Source: Phytophthora sp. 'mugwort' (lineage: Eukaryota > Oomycota > Peronosporomycetes > Peronosporales > Peronosporaceae). Taken from it: a DNA stretch of 57,544 nt. The DNA lies in NCBI GenBank assembly GCA_033558025.1, contig JAUCEF010000116.1:1-57544 (forward strand), given 5' to 3'. Position 1 is the stretch's first letter, and each line of letters opens with the position of its first letter. The notes beneath the pieces are model-generated. The model was not told the DNA's origin. It was given only the letters and a program-made list of their open reading frames with translations, and made no database searches. Below, one piece after another: positions 37,313-48,834 of the stretch. The translations under genes and the position numbers were made by a program.

Positions 37313-38089
37313 ATGACAATAATAAATTATATAAATAATCAATTCACTTTTTTAGATATGGCTGAACCTTGGCAATTAGGTTTTCAAGATCCAGCAACAC
37401 CTGTTATGGAAGGTATTATTAATTTTCATCATGATTTAATGTTTTTTTTAATTATGATTACTGTATTTGTTTGTTGGATGTTATTTAGAGTTATTACTCT
37501 TTTTGATGAAAAAAAAAATAAAATTCCAGCAACAATTGTACATGGTGCTACTATTGAAATTATTTGGACTTCTATTCCAGCCTTAATTTTATTAACGGTA
37601 GCTATTCCATCTTTTGCTTTATTATATTCAATGGATGAAGTAATTGATCCTATTATTACTTTAAAAGTAATTGGTAGTCAATGGTATTGGAGTTATGAAT
37701 ATTCAGATAATTTAGAATTTTCTGATGAACCTTTAATTTTTGATAGTTATATGATTCAAGAAGATGATTTAGCAATAGGTCAATTTAGAATTTTAGAAGT
37801 TGATAATCGTGTGGTTGTTCCAACTAATAGTCATATTCGAGTATTAATTACTGCTTCAGATGTTTTACATTCATGGGCAATACCTTCATTAGGTATAAAA
37901 TTAGATGCTTGTCCTGGTCGTTTAAATCAAACATCAATGTTTATTAAACGTGAAGGTGTTTTTTATGGACAATGTAGTGAAATTTGTGGAGTAAATCATG
38001 GATTTATGCCTATTGTTGTAGAAGCTGTTTCATTAGAAGATTATTTAATTTGGTTAAAAAATAAAATCAATTTTGATTTTAATATATAA
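37313..38089 (+). CDS. cox2: Cytochrome c oxidase subunit 2
   Basis: Complex IV subunit that takes electrons from cytochrome c through the binuclear copper A centre, facing the intermembrane space. The 258 residues include an N-terminal [21 protein letters not shown] stretch, two membrane helices at about 42-62 and 83-105, the aromatic [10 protein letters not shown] at 121-130 and the copper ligands C221, E223, C225, H229 and M232 in [12 protein letters not shown]. Intact, with no split or fusion. It starts the run cox2, tatA-like ORF, cox1, and a CTTTAAGA motif lies 135 bases upstream. Confidence 0.98.
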   Translation: MTIINYINNQFTFLDMAEPWQLGFQDPATPVMEGIINFHHDLMFFLIMITVFVCWMLFRVITLFDEKKNKIPATIVHGATIEIIWTSIPALILLTVAIPSFALLYSMDEVIDPIITLKVIGSQWYWSYEYSDNLEFSDEPLIFDSYMIQEDDLAIGQFRILEVDNRVVVPTNSHIRVLITASDVLHSWAIPSLGIKLDACPGRLNQTSMFIKREGVFYGQCSEICGVNHGFMPIVVEAVSLEDYLIWLKNKINFDFNI

Positions 38090-38102
38090 TTAAAAAATTT
38101 TT

Positions 38103-38201
38103 ATGGTATTTAAAATCATTGGTATAATTTTTTTAATATTATTACTATTTACTGATATTAAAAAATTAATTAATAAAATCAAACAATTTTTCAATAAATA
38201 A
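38103..38201 (+). CDS. MicroORF, candidate TatA translocase subunit
   Basis: A 32-residue ORF 13 bases after the cox2 stop, on the same strand. It has the TatA layout: a short N-terminal membrane helix (residues about 5-16, IIGIIFLILLLF), a hinge, and a basic amphipathic helix (DIKKLINKIKQFFNK). The LLLF-x-DIKKL junction resembles the LLFG-x-KKL hinge of TatA, but the usual Gly after Phe is Thr. mtDNA-encoded TatA is known in a few protists such as jakobids, and this genome has tatC. It is too short for a confident call and could be chance. Confidence 0.45.
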   Translation: MVFKIIGIIFLILLLFTDIKKLINKIKQFFNK

Positions 38202-38311
38202 AAATAATTTATTTTTTTGATAATAAAAAATTAAAAAAACCAACGCTTTTTTTGATTTAAAAATAAAATATATAATTTTGCATTTAAAATAAAATTTAAA
38301 AATATAAATAA

Positions 38312-39791
<1,480 letters not shown>

Positions 39792-40033
39792 AAAAAATTT
39801 TTATAATTATTAATAATTAAATTAATCTTTATTAATAATTATATTAAAAATTTTTAATTTAATTAATACCGTTTTACGGTGTTTTATAAAAATTTAAAAT
39901 TTTTATATTATTTAAGAGAAAAAAATATTAGTAAAATTTAAATAAAAAAAAATATTAAATCTCAAAAATTAAATCAAATAAAAATTTAATTAATAACAAA
40001 TTAATTATTAATAAAATAATTTAAATTATAATT
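39792..40033. other. Spacer between cox1 and orf137
   Basis: AT-rich, no ORF. It contains an imperfect inverted repeat around 39793-39858, a small ACCGT-TTT-ACGGT hairpin near 39868, and TATTTAAGAGAAAAAAA near 39908, similar to the CTTTAAGA motif seen upstream of other units. Confidence 0.5.
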
Positions 40034-40447
40034 ATGGATATCGAAAATATTTTAATAGACTTAAACAATGACAACAATAATATTGAAAAACACGAATCAC
40101 AAGAACAAACATCAAATTATATAAAATATATAATATTTATAATAGGTGCCTTTTTTATTTTAGGTTTAACTATTTTTTTAATTTATTTCAATAGCGATTT
40201 TCCAATAGTTTCTGCATTACAGGATTTAAGGAATATCGTCGATGATGAAACTTTCAATCAAATAAAACAAGTTGTTTTAAAAATGTTACGTGAACCTGAA
40301 AAAAGGGCGGCTGGATTAAATTTATTAGAATTATTAAAACTAACTATTCATCCAAGACATTTATTAAAAGATAATCCACAAGAATTTGAAAAAATGATGA
40401 CTCATTTAATTAAAATTTTAATTTCTATTTTTAAAGAAGATGGCTAA
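40034..40447 (+). CDS. Hypothetical protein orf137 with one membrane helix
   Basis: Not recognised. Residues 1-29 are polar and acidic, 30-52 form one strong membrane helix, and 53-137 a charged, probably helical soluble domain (ALQDLRNIVDDETFNQIKQV, then REPEKRAAGLNLLELLKL). Its composition is less AT-skewed and more complex than in the other ORFs, so it is probably a real gene. The layout of a short tail, one helix and a matrix or intermembrane domain fits a single-pass accessory subunit. A 12-bp hairpin follows the stop directly. Confidence 0.7.
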   Translation: MDIENILIDLNNDNNNIEKHESQEQTSNYIKYIIFIIGAFFILGLTIFLIYFNSDFPIVSALQDLRNIVDDETFNQIKQVVLKMLREPEKRAAGLNLLELLKLTIHPRHLLKDNPQEFEKMMTHLIKILISIFKEDG

Positions 40448-40449
40448 AA

Positions 40450-40477
40450 AAACCTATTTAATTTGTTAAATAGGTTT
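40450..40477 (+). terminator. Hairpin after orf137
   Basis: Perfect 12-bp stem (AAACCTATTTAA with TTAAATAGGTTT) and a TTTG loop, starting 2 bases after the orf137 stop. Likely a 3'-end processing or stability element. Confidence 0.6.
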
Positions 40478-40858
40478 CTAGATATACAATATATACATTA
40501 TGTAAATTTTTACCAATTAAAAACTAATTATGTGATTTTAAATTATAACTATGTTGATATTAATTTAATTTTAGTTATTGAGTATTTAATAAAAATTAAT
40601 CTATTTAAATATTTATGTCATCAATAACTTATGTTAAACCATCTTGATTAAAAGTTATAGAATTAGCAATAATAATATTCTGTATTTATATTAAATTTGT
40701 AAGTGAACGCATTCTTCTTATATTTTTTAGAATATTTATTGAAAAAAATTGATTTTTTTAATTTATTATTTCTTAAAAAATTTAAATTTTATTATTTATA
40801 TTATAAAAATAATTGAATTATTTTTTTTTTAAGAATGAAATTTTTAAATAAAACTAAT
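40478..40858. other. Non-coding spacer between orf137 and trnR, possible structured RNA
   Basis: No ORF of useful length. Around 40629-40661 the sequence can fold as ATAACTT / AAGTTAT enclosing CCATCTTGA; this recalls, weakly, the loop region of 5S rRNA. The stretch GTAAGTGAACGCATTCTTCT near 40699 is unusually GC-rich for a spacer here. The identity of any RNA is not supported. Confidence 0.35.
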
Positions 40859-40931
40859 TACAATCTCTTGGATTTGAACCAAGATTTTAAAGCTTAGAAG
40901 GCTAATACTCTACCAATTAAGTTAAGATTGT
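40859..40931 (-). tRNA. trnR: tRNA-Arg(UCU)
   Basis: 73 bases, loop CTTCTAA (anticodon TCT), perfect acceptor stem; the first two anticodon-stem pairs are T-T mismatches. Reads AGR. Confidence 0.88.
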
Positions 40932-40948
40932 TTTAGTTTTATTAAGAA

Positions 40949-41659
40949 TTAAACAGTTTTATCTGAATATACATTAAAAATAGCTTTTAATGCATCTCGT
41001 GAAAGTTGTTTATAAATATTTTGTTTTAAAAATTTTTTTTTTTCCTTTTTAGTTAAAGTAACCGCTCCTATTAAAGCTATTAATAATATAATACCTGCAA
41101 CTAAAAAAAAAAAAGCATAATAACTATATAAAATTTGTCCAATTGTTTCAATATTTGTAATAGTATCTAATTGATAGATAAAATTTTTTAAAAAGGGTTT
41201 GACATCAACAAATATTTCAAAAGTACCTTTCATACTATCGTGAAAAAAAAATAAAGTATTTACTTTTTGAGTAAAAAAAGAATTATTTATTAAATGGTAA
41301 TATGATGTAAAAACTTTACTAAACATAACAAACGTTTCTAAAAAAAAAATAAAACTAATTAAAAAAATAATTGGTAAATAACCAAAATTATTTTTTATTT
41401 TATTTTTATCAATTAAAACATTAACATCTAGCATCATAATAACAAATAAAAATAATACAGTAATAGCTCCTACATAAATAATAATTAACATTATTGATAA
41501 AAATTCAATTTCAGAAATTAATAATAATCCAGTTGAATTAGTAAAAACTAATATTAAAAAAAATGCAGAATATATTGTATTTGTAGAATATATTACAAAT
41601 ATAGCTGAAGTTAAAGCTATAGTTGAAAAAGTATAAAAGAAAATTGTTTCGAAATCCAT
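40949..41659 (-). CDS. nad6: NADH dehydrogenase subunit 6
   Basis: Membrane subunit of complex I. The 236 residues have five hydrophobic helices; the conserved IMLIIIYVGAITVLFLFVIMMLD segment of helix 3 lies near residue 55. The protein ends in a basic tail of about 40 residues. It follows nad5 on the same strand with a 60-base gap holding the palindrome TATCTTTTAAGATA at 41691-41704, possibly a processing or promoter element. Confidence 0.95.
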   Translation of the reverse strand: MDFETIFFYTFSTIALTSAIFVIYSTNTIYSAFFLILVFTNSTGLLLISEIEFLSIMLIIIYVGAITVLFLFVIMMLDVNVLIDKNKIKNNFGYLPIIFLISFIFFLETFVMFSKVFTSYYHLINNSFFTQKVNTLFFFHDSMKGTFEIFVDVKPFLKNFIYQLDTITNIETIGQILYSYYAFFFLVAGIILLIALIGAVTLTKKEKKKFLKQNIYKQLSRDALKAIFNVYSDKTV

Positions 41660-41690
41660 AATGTATTTAAATTATATAAATTTATAATTA

Positions 41691-41704
41691 TATCTTAAAA
41701 GATA
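41691..41704. promoter_or_regulatory. Palindrome TATCTTTTAAGATA between nad5 and nad6
   Basis: Perfect 14-base palindrome 31 bases before the nad6 start. It contains the CTTTTAAGA core similar to the CTTTAAGA motif near nad5, atp9, cox2 and rns. Function is not known. Confidence 0.4.
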
Positions 41705-41719
41705 CATATTTTATTATTT

Positions 41720-43714
41720 TTATTTAATTAATAAAAAAATAAATAAAAATAATAAAATAGTAATAATATTAAAAAAATAAATAATAGAAAAAAAAATAAT
41801 ATTTATTAAACAAATAATGCTAATTAACATTAATAATGAATAGTGATAAATATAACCTGTTTGTAATAAAATTATTTTTTGACTTAAGAAAGAAAAAACG
41901 GTTATTAAACCAAAAGGACCACACATTTCAATTAAACCTTTATCAATCATTTTATATGTTACATTATAACCAACTTTTAATATATATTGATTAATAAATT
42001 CATAATAAATTTTATCAAAATACCATTTTCTATTTAAAAAATTATAAAAATAAAGACCATATTTTGAAATTTTTAAGTTATATAAAAATCTAAATTTAAA
42101 AAAATATAAATAAAAGGCACAAAATAAGCCACAAAAACTTAAAATAACAGGTAATAATTTAAAAAATGTTGGTAAAAATTCAGCATCAATCATTTGATTA
42201 TTAAATGGATTTATATAAATTGAGTTATTCCAAAAATTTGAACCTAACCCAACAAACATATCTTTAGAAATATAACCTATAAAAATACTACCAAATGCTA
42301 AAACTCCTAAAGGAATACCCATTTCTAATGGAACATCATGTGCATTTTTAATAACATTTTTATAGGCATTAGTTTCACTTAAAAAAGCAAAAAATAATAA
42401 ACGTGTTGAATAGAATGCCGTAAAAAATGCACCAATAGTACCCAACCAATAAGCAAAATGACCTGTTTCACTAAAACTTGAAAATGCAACTTCTAATATT
42501 AAATCTTTAGAATAAAAACCAGTTAAAAAAGGAAAACCCATTAAAGATAATGAACCTATTAAAAACATTATATAAGTAAAAGGTAAAATTCTTCTTAAAC
42601 CACCCATTTTTCTTATATCTTGTTCATCACCCATAGCATGAATTACAGCACCGGAACATAAAAATAATAATGCTTTAAAATATGCATGATTTGATAAATG
42701 AAAAATAGCTAAAGGATAATTTGATAATCCACAAGCAAAAAACATATAACCTAATTGACTACAAGTAGAATAGGCAACTATTTTTTTAAAATCATTTTGT
42801 ACTAGACCAATTGTACTTGAGAAAAAGGCTGTAGAAGCTCCAATAATTGTAATAACTTTTAAAGAAAACATTGAATATTCAAACATTGGTGAACAACGTG
42901 CAATTAAATAAACACCAGCAGTTACCATAGTCGCTGCATGGATTAATGCCGAAACCGGCGTAGGTCCTTCCATAGCATCGGGTAACCATAAATGTAAAAA
43001 AATTTGAGCAGATTTACCCATAGCACCTATAAAAATTAAAATACACGCAACATCAATAATACTTAAAATATAATTAAAAAAAATAAATTTAAAATCTTTA
43101 ACAATAGAAATTGCTGCAAATGTACTAAAATATTCAATAGTTCTAATATTATAAAAAACAGTTAATACACCTAATAATAAGATTAAATCACTAATTCGAT
43201 TAACTAACATAGCTTTTATAGCTGCTTTATTCGCTTGTAAACGTGTAAACCAAAAATTAATTAATAAATATGAACAAAAACCAACACCTTCCCATCCAAC
43301 AAACATTTGCATAAAATTATCACCTGTAACTAATATAATCATAAAAAAAGTAAATAGTGATAAATATGACATAAATCTAGATAAATGTGGATCATGATCC
43401 ATATATTTAGAAGAATATAAATGAACTAAAGTTGAAATACTTGTTACAACAATTAACATTATCATAGTTAAACTATCAAATAAAAAACACCAATTACAAT
43501 TAAATAAACCACTATTAATCCAATTTGAAATATAAATAATATACTCATATTCATTTGTAATTGAATTATATATAATAATAAATGAAAAAAGACAACTTAA
43601 AAAAGTTGTTAATGTGGTTATAAATACAGAACCTTTACGGCCAATATAAAAACCAAATAATCCAGAAGCTACTGAACCTAAAAAAGGTAAAAAAATTAAA
43701 GTTAATAATAACAT
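41720..43714 (-). CDS. nad5: NADH dehydrogenase subunit 5
   Basis: Largest proton-pumping membrane subunit of complex I, with the long lateral helix. The 664 residues have family length. Conserved stretches include YMDHDPHLSRFMSYLSLFTF near residue 106, GWEGVGFCSYLLINFW near residue 139, LPDAMEGPTPVSALIHAATM near residue 245 and the FLTGFYSKDLILE segment near residue 397. Followed by nad6. An ATTCTTTAAG motif lies 60 bases upstream of the start on this strand (43775-43784). Confidence 0.98.
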   Translation of the reverse strand: MLLLTLIFLPFLGSVASGLFGFYIGRKGSVFITTLTTFLSCLFSFIIIYNSITNEYEYIIYISNWINSGLFNCNWCFLFDSLTMIMLIVVTSISTLVHLYSSKYMDHDPHLSRFMSYLSLFTFFMIILVTGDNFMQMFVGWEGVGFCSYLLINFWFTRLQANKAAIKAMLVNRISDLILLLGVLTVFYNIRTIEYFSTFAAISIVKDFKFIFFNYILSIIDVACILIFIGAMGKSAQIFLHLWLPDAMEGPTPVSALIHAATMVTAGVYLIARCSPMFEYSMFSLKVITIIGASTAFFSSTIGLVQNDFKKIVAYSTCSQLGYMFFACGLSNYPLAIFHLSNHAYFKALLFLCSGAVIHAMGDEQDIRKMGGLRRILPFTYIMFLIGSLSLMGFPFLTGFYSKDLILEVAFSSFSETGHFAYWLGTIGAFFTAFYSTRLLFFAFLSETNAYKNVIKNAHDVPLEMGIPLGVLAFGSIFIGYISKDMFVGLGSNFWNNSIYINPFNNQMIDAEFLPTFFKLLPVILSFCGLFCAFYLYFFKFRFLYNLKISKYGLYFYNFLNRKWYFDKIYYEFINQYILKVGYNVTYKMIDKGLIEMCGPFGLITVFSFLSQKIILLQTGYIYHYSLLMLISIICLINIIFFSIIYFFNIITILLFLFIFLLIK

Positions 43715-43918
43715 AATAGAATAAAATAAATTTAAATTATTTAAAAATATAATAATAATTTTAAAATAATTCTTCTTAAAGAATAAATATTTTTTAAAAA
43801 ATTAATATTAGAATAATATTTAAAATTATTTTCTATATAGAAAATAATTAATTTTTATCTGTTATGTTTTATTTACAAAATATTATAATTATTTTTTATT
43901 AATAAAAAAATAATTATA
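43715..43918. other. Spacer between nad5 and atp1
   Basis: 204 AT-rich bases, no ORF. Contains the minus-strand ATTCTTTAAG motif at 43775-43784 and an imperfect inverted repeat around 43762-43836 involving ATTTTAAAATAAT-type sequence. Confidence 0.5.
43775..43784 (-). promoter_or_regulatory. ATTCTTTAAG motif upstream of nad5
   Basis: Occurs on the coding strand of nad5, 60 bases before the start codon. Confidence 0.35.
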
Positions 43919-45448
43919 TTATTTTGTAATAAAATTATTAGTAAAATTTGTTGCTAAAATATTAAGTTTTTTTTCTAATTCTTTAGATATTTCTTTTTTA
44001 TTTAAGATTTCTTCTAAAATATTAAAATGATTATTTTTTATAAAATTTAACCAACTAATTTCAAAACTTGAAATTTTATCAACAGCAATTTTATCTAAGA
44101 AACCACGTACACCTAAATAAATAATTACAATTTGATTTTCAACAGATAACGGTATATTTAAACCTTGTTTTAACATTTCTGTTAATCTAATCCCTCTATT
44201 TAATTGTTGTTGAGTTGTAGCATCTAAATCAGAACCAAATTGAGCAAATGCTTGTACTTCTCTAAATTGTGCTAATTCTAATTTCATTGTACCAGCAATT
44301 TGTTTCATAGCTTTAATTTGTGCAGAAGAACCAACACGACTTACAGATAATCCAACACTAATTGCAGGTCTTTGACCTTCATTAAATAATTCTGTTTCTA
44401 AAAAAATTTGTCCATCAGTAATTGAAATAACATTTGTTGGAATATAAGCAGAAACATCTCCAGCTTGTGTTTCAATAATAGGTAATGCGGTTAATGAACC
44501 ACCACCAATTTTTTTATTCATTTTAGCAGCTCTTTCTAATAAACGAGAGTGTAAATAAAAAACATCTCCAGGATAAGCTTCTCTACCTGGAGGTCTTCTT
44601 AATAATAAAGACATTTGTCTATAAGCTACCGCTTGTTTTGATAAATCATCATAGAAAATAACAGCATGTTTACCATTATCTCTAAAATATTCACCTAAAG
44701 CACAACCAGTATATGGAGCTAAATATTGTAAGGGTGCTGAATCTGAAGCAGTAGCCGCTACAATAACAGAAAAAAACATTGCATTTTTTTCTTCTAAAGT
44801 TTTTGTTAATTCAGCAATTGTTGATCTTTTTTGACCAACACCTACATAAATACAATATAATTGATTATTTATATCTTTTTTTAAATGAGGTTCTCTTTGA
44901 TTAATTATAGTATCAATAGCAATAGATGTTTTACCTGTTTGTCTATCACCAATAATTAATTCCCTTTGACCACGACCAATAGGAATTAAACTATCTACAG
45001 CTTTTAAACCTGTTTGTACAGGTTGTTTAACACTTTCTCTAGGCATAATACCTGGAGCTTTAACTTCAACTCTACTTTCTAATTTACTGTTAATTTGACC
45101 TTTACCATCAATGGGTTGTCCTAAAGCATCAACTACTCTACCTAATACTTCAGGTCCTACAGGTACACTAACAATAGATCCAGTTCTTCGTACAAAATTA
45201 CCTTCTTGAATTTCTCTATCATTACTAAAAACAACAACACCAACAACATCAGGTTCTAAATTTAAAGCCATTCCTTTAATATTACCATTATTAAATTCAA
45301 CCATTTCACCTGCTTGAATTTTAGTTAAACCATAACATCTTGCAATACCATCACTCATTGAAAGAACAATACCTGTTTCTTGTAAACTTTTTTCATCTTT
45401 ATATTTTTTAATATTTGATTCCAGTATATATGATAATTCAATAGCCAT
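43919..45448 (-). CDS. atp1: ATP synthase subunit alpha
   Basis: Regulatory nucleotide-binding subunit of the F1 part of ATP synthase, in the matrix. The 509 residues have family length. The Walker A motif GDRQTGKTS is near residue 168, the [16 protein letters not shown]alker B region near residue 263, and the family signature [17 protein letters not shown] near residue 362. It is less AT-skewed than the ribosomal genes. Between trnE and nad5 on the same strand. Confidence 0.98.
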   Translation of the reverse strand: MAIELSYILESNIKKYKDEKSLQETGIVLSMSDGIARCYGLTKIQAGEMVEFNNGNIKGMALNLEPDVVGVVVFSNDREIQEGNFVRRTGSIVSVPVGPEVLGRVVDALGQPIDGKGQINSKLESRVEVKAPGIMPRESVKQPVQTGLKAVDSLIPIGRGQRELIIGDRQTGKTSIAIDTIINQREPHLKKDINNQLYCIYVGVGQKRSTIAELTKTLEEKNAMFFSVIVAATASDSAPLQYLAPYTGCALGEYFRDNGKHAVIFYDDLSKQAVAYRQMSLLLRRPPGREAYPGDVFYLHSRLLERAAKMNKKIGGGSLTALPIIETQAGDVSAYIPTNVISITDGQIFLETELFNEGQRPAISVGLSVSRVGSSAQIKAMKQIAGTMKLELAQFREVQAFAQFGSDLDATTQQQLNRGIRLTEMLKQGLNIPLSVENQIVIIYLGVRGFLDKIAVDKISSFEISWLNFIKNNHFNILEEILNKKEISKELEKKLNILATNFTNNFITK

Positions 45449-45527
45449 AGAGGTTATTAAATTATCATATTATTTAATAATTATAAATTATTATAATTAC
45501 CAAAATATATCAAATATATATTTTTTA

Positions 45528-45599
45528 TACCCTTTACGAGAATTGAACTCGTATTTTTACCGTGAAAAGGTAATGTCCTAACCATTAGACTAAAAGGGC
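45528..45599 (-). tRNA. trnE: tRNA-Glu(UUC)
   Basis: 72 bases, anticodon TTC, acceptor GCCCTTT with a G-U first pair. Confidence 0.94.
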
Positions 45600-45623
45600 T
45601 TTTTATTAAACAAAAAATTTTGT

Positions 45624-47099
45624 TTAATAAAAATAAGAAAAATCAATATGTATTAAAATTTTTGAAACACTTTCATGCATACAACTTTCAAAAATTTTAG
45701 GATATAAACCTAATAAAAAGATATTTATAATTAATATTAAATGAATTAAAAATTCACGATAAGTTAAATCATAATAAATTTTTAAATAAATATTTTGAAT
45801 ATTACCATAACAAATTCGATTATAAAATAATAAAGAATATACCCCACCCAAAAACATACCAATTGTCGCAAAAACAGCTGTTGTAGTATTATCTTCAAAA
45901 ACTCCAGTTAAAATAAGAATTTCACCCACAAAACTACTTGAACCTGGAATAGACATATTTGCTAATACATAAATAAATAATGCAATACAAAATAAAGGCA
46001 TTGTATGTGCTAAACCACCATAATAATTAATAAATCTTGTATGATATCGATCATATAAACATCCAATTGAAAAAAATAAACCACTCGATACTAAACCATG
46101 ACTAATCATTTGAATAATACTACCTTCTAATCCTTGAATAGTTAAAGAAAAAATACCCAATATTATAAAATTCATATGAGCAACTGATGCATAAGCAATA
46201 ATACGTTTCAAATCTGTTTGTCGTATAGCTGTTAATGACGCATAAATAACAGATATTAAACATAAAACTAAAATATACGGTGTAAAATATAATGCAGCTT
46301 TAGGAAATAAAGGAACTAAAAACCTAATCATACCGTATGATCCTAATTTTAATAAAATACCAGCTAATAGTACAGAACCTGCGGTAGGTGCTTCAACATG
46401 TGCTTCCGGTAACCAAACATGAAAAGGTAACATTGGAACTTTAACAGCAAATGATAAAAAAAAAGCTAAGAAATAAAATTTTTCATATGAAAAATTAAAA
46501 TTACTATAATATAATATTTGATAATCAGTTGTACCCACAGTTAAAAATAAATGAATAATGGCAATAAACATAAATAATGAACCTGCTAATGTATACATAA
46601 AAAACAAATATGAAGCTTTAATTTTACGTTCTCTTGAACCCCAAATACCTATAATTAAAAACATAGGAATTAATACACTTTCAAAGAAAATATAAAAAAT
46701 AAGTACATCTAATATACTAAATGAAATGATTAAACAAAATTCTAAAATAAAATATAAAATAAAATATTCTTTTATATTTTTATTAATCATTTCATAACTA
46801 ATTAACATACAGATTGGAATCAAAAATGTTGTTAAAATTATAAAAAATAATGAAATACCATCAATACCTAAATAAAAATTAATATTAAATTGACTAATCC
46901 ATTCTATTTTAAATAAATATTGAAAATTAGAAGTTGATTTATCAAATAAAATCCATAAAGGTAATGACATTAAAAAAATGAAAAAAGACATAAAAATACT
47001 AAAATTTTTTATAAATTTTTCATTTTTCGAAAAAGCTAATATAATAACCGTAATTAATGGTAAAATAAGTAAAAAAATTAATATAAACTTATTAAACAT
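45624..47099 (-). CDS. nad4: NADH dehydrogenase subunit 4
   Basis: Proton-pumping membrane subunit of complex I. From the ATG at 47099 the protein has 491 residues; the open frame reaches back through trnH to 47171, so the upstream start is rejected. Conserved stretches include LGIDGISLFFIILTTFLIP near residue 78, FFESVLIPMFLIIGIWGSRERK near residue 140, PFHVWLPEAHVEAPTAGSVLLAG near residue 225 and FVGEILIL near residue 390. About 13 hydrophobic helices. Confidence 0.97.
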   Translation of the reverse strand: MFNKFILIFLLILPLITVIILAFSKNEKFIKNFSIFMSFFIFLMSLPLWILFDKSTSNFQYLFKIEWISQFNINFYLGIDGISLFFIILTTFLIPICMLISYEMINKNIKEYFILYFILEFCLIISFSILDVLIFYIFFESVLIPMFLIIGIWGSRERKIKASYLFFMYTLAGSLFMFIAIIHLFLTVGTTDYQILYYSNFNFSYEKFYFLAFFLSFAVKVPMLPFHVWLPEAHVEAPTAGSVLLAGILLKLGSYGMIRFLVPLFPKAALYFTPYILVLCLISVIYASLTAIRQTDLKRIIAYASVAHMNFIILGIFSLTIQGLEGSIIQMISHGLVSSGLFFSIGCLYDRYHTRFINYYGGLAHTMPLFCIALFIYVLANMSIPGSSSFVGEILILTGVFEDNTTTAVFATIGMFLGGVYSLLFYNRICYGNIQNIYLKIYYDLTYREFLIHLILIINIFLLGLYPKIFESCMHESVSKILIHIDFSYFY

Positions 47100-47121
47100 A
47101 AAAAAATTTAATTTAAAAATG

Positions 47122-47194
47122 GGCGAAAAATGGGACTTGAACCCATAACACTTAGACCCACAATCTAACACTCTACCTTTAAGTTATAATCGCC
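47122..47194 (-). tRNA. trnH: tRNA-His(GUG)
   Basis: Anticodon GTG with an extra 5' G opposite C73, the histidine identity feature. The acceptor stem has two adjacent T-T oppositions (5-68 and 6-67), which weaken it. Confidence 0.88.
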
Positions 47195-47197
47195 TTT

Positions 47198-47617
47198 TTA
47201 AATTTTTCTTAAATAATATATAAAATTTAAAAATGATTGAACAATTAAATTATTTAAAGGTGGATAGTTTTTAGATAATATTTGTTTTACTTTTAAATTA
47301 GAATAAATATTATTTTGAATACTCAAATAAATTAATTCAAGTTTTTTAAAATTATATAAATCCCTTATTAAATTTAATTCATTATTTCCATAAATTATTA
47401 AAATAGAACCTTGTCCTTTTAATTTTAAAAAAATATCAATAATTAAATTTTGATTTAATATTAAAGATTTATAATCAAATTTTTTAATTTTTTTTTTTAA
47501 AGATATTATTTCATTAATATTTAAATCATTATAACGAAATATATATATATATTTATAAGTTTGTTTAATTTTTTGTAATTGATTTAATTTATACTTTTTA
47601 AATTTTTTTTTTTGCAT
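47198..47617 (-). CDS. rpl10: Probable ribosomal protein L10
   Basis: Likely the L10 protein of the ribosomal stalk base. The 139 residues follow the L10 pattern: an opening YKYIYIFRYNDLNINEIISL (bacterial VVVxYxGLTVxELTxLR) near residue 22, a KKFDYKSLILNQNLI stretch where bacteria have the xxxKNTLxxxA segment, KGQGSILIIYGNN near residue 67 (bacterial L-x-G-P-x-A-x-x-F), and a final hydrophobic helix. The similarity is remote. It lies 38 bases after nad7 on the same strand and just before trnH. Confidence 0.6.
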   Translation of the reverse strand: MQKKKFKKYKLNQLQKIKQTYKYIYIFRYNDLNINEIISLKKKIKKFDYKSLILNQNLIIDIFLKLKGQGSILIIYGNNELNLIRDLYNFKKLELIYLSIQNNIYSNLKVKQILSKNYPPLNNLIVQSFLNFIYYLRKI

Positions 47618-47655
47618 AATTTATTGAAAATAAAATTTTATTCTAATAATTAATA

Positions 47656-48834
47656 TTAACGATCAATTTCACCAAAAACAACATCTAAAGTACCAATAAT
47701 TGTAACAACATCAGCAATCATATGATTTTTAGCTATAAAATCTAATGCTTGTAAATGTAAAAATCCTGGTGATTTAATTTTACATCTGTAGGGTTTATTT
47801 GTACCATCTGCTACTAAATAAACACCATACTCACCTTTAGGTGCCTCAATAACTGTATAAGTTTCACCAGCATTTACACAAATATTTTCTGAATAATATT
47901 TAAAATGATGAATTAAAGACTCCATAGAATTTTTAATTTGAATTCTATTTGGATTTGTAATTTTTTTATCATCTAATTTAATAGGACCTTGGGGAATTTT
48001 ATTAAGTACTTGCAAAATAATTCGAATTGATTGTCGCATTTCTTCTATTCTAATTAAATAACGATCATAACAATCGCCATTTGTACCTACAGGTATATCA
48101 AATTTTAATTGATCATAAATTTCATAAGGTTGTGTTTTACGTAAATCCCATGAAATACCTGATCCACGTAACATAACACCACTAAAACCAAAATTTAAAG
48201 CATCTTTAGCAGATATAATACCAATATCTACTAATCTTTGTTTCCAAATTCTATTATTAGTTAACATTTCTTCAATTTCATCTAAACGGGTATTAAATTG
48301 TTCACAAAAAATATATATATCATTTAACAAACCTTTAGGCAAATCTTGATTAACACCTCCAGGTCTAAAATAAGCTGCATGCATACGTGCACCAGAAACA
48401 CGTTCATAAAATTCCATTAATTTCTCACGTTCTTCAAATCCCCAAAAATAAGGTGTCATAGCTCCTACATCTAAAGCATGACAACATACAGCTAATAAAT
48501 GATTTAAGATACGTGTTATTTCTGAAAATAAAACTCTTATATATTGTGCTCGTAAAGGTATATCACAATTTAATAATTTTTCAATAGCCAAAACATATGC
48601 ATGTTCTTGACACATCATAGATACATAATCTAAACGATCAAAATAAGGTAACGCCTGTAAATAATTTTTATATTCAATTAATTTTTCTGTACCTCTATGT
48701 AATAAACCTATATGTGAATCAGCTTTTTTAACAACTTCACCGTTTAATTCTAAAATTAAACGTAAAACACCATGAGCCGCTGGATGTTGTGGACCAAAAT
48801 TTATAGAAAAATTTTTAATTTTTTTTAATGACAT
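47656..48834 (-). CDS. nad7: NADH dehydrogenase subunit 7
   Basis: 49-kDa core subunit of the peripheral arm of complex I, forming the quinone-binding site. The 392 residues have family length: [16 protein letters not shown] at residue 11, [12 protein letters not shown] near residue 41, [12 protein letters not shown] near residue 150, [10 protein letters not shown] near residue 220 and the C-terminal [12 protein letters not shown] end. The start is preceded on this strand by a run of 20 A; it is divergent from nad2. Confidence 0.98.
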   Translation of the reverse strand: MSLKKIKNFSINFGPQHPAAHGVLRLILELNGEVVKKADSHIGLLHRGTEKLIEYKNYLQALPYFDRLDYVSMMCQEHAYVLAIEKLLNCDIPLRAQYIRVLFSEITRILNHLLAVCCHALDVGAMTPYFWGFEEREKLMEFYERVSGARMHAAYFRPGGVNQDLPKGLLNDIYIFCEQFNTRLDEIEEMLTNNRIWKQRLVDIGIISAKDALNFGFSGVMLRGSGISWDLRKTQPYEIYDQLKFDIPVGTNGDCYDRYLIRIEEMRQSIRIILQVLNKIPQGPIKLDDKKITNPNRIQIKNSMESLIHHFKYYSENICVNAGETYTVIEAPKGEYGVYLVADGTNKPYRCKIKSPGFLHLQALDFIAKNHMIADVVTIIGTLDVVFGEIDR

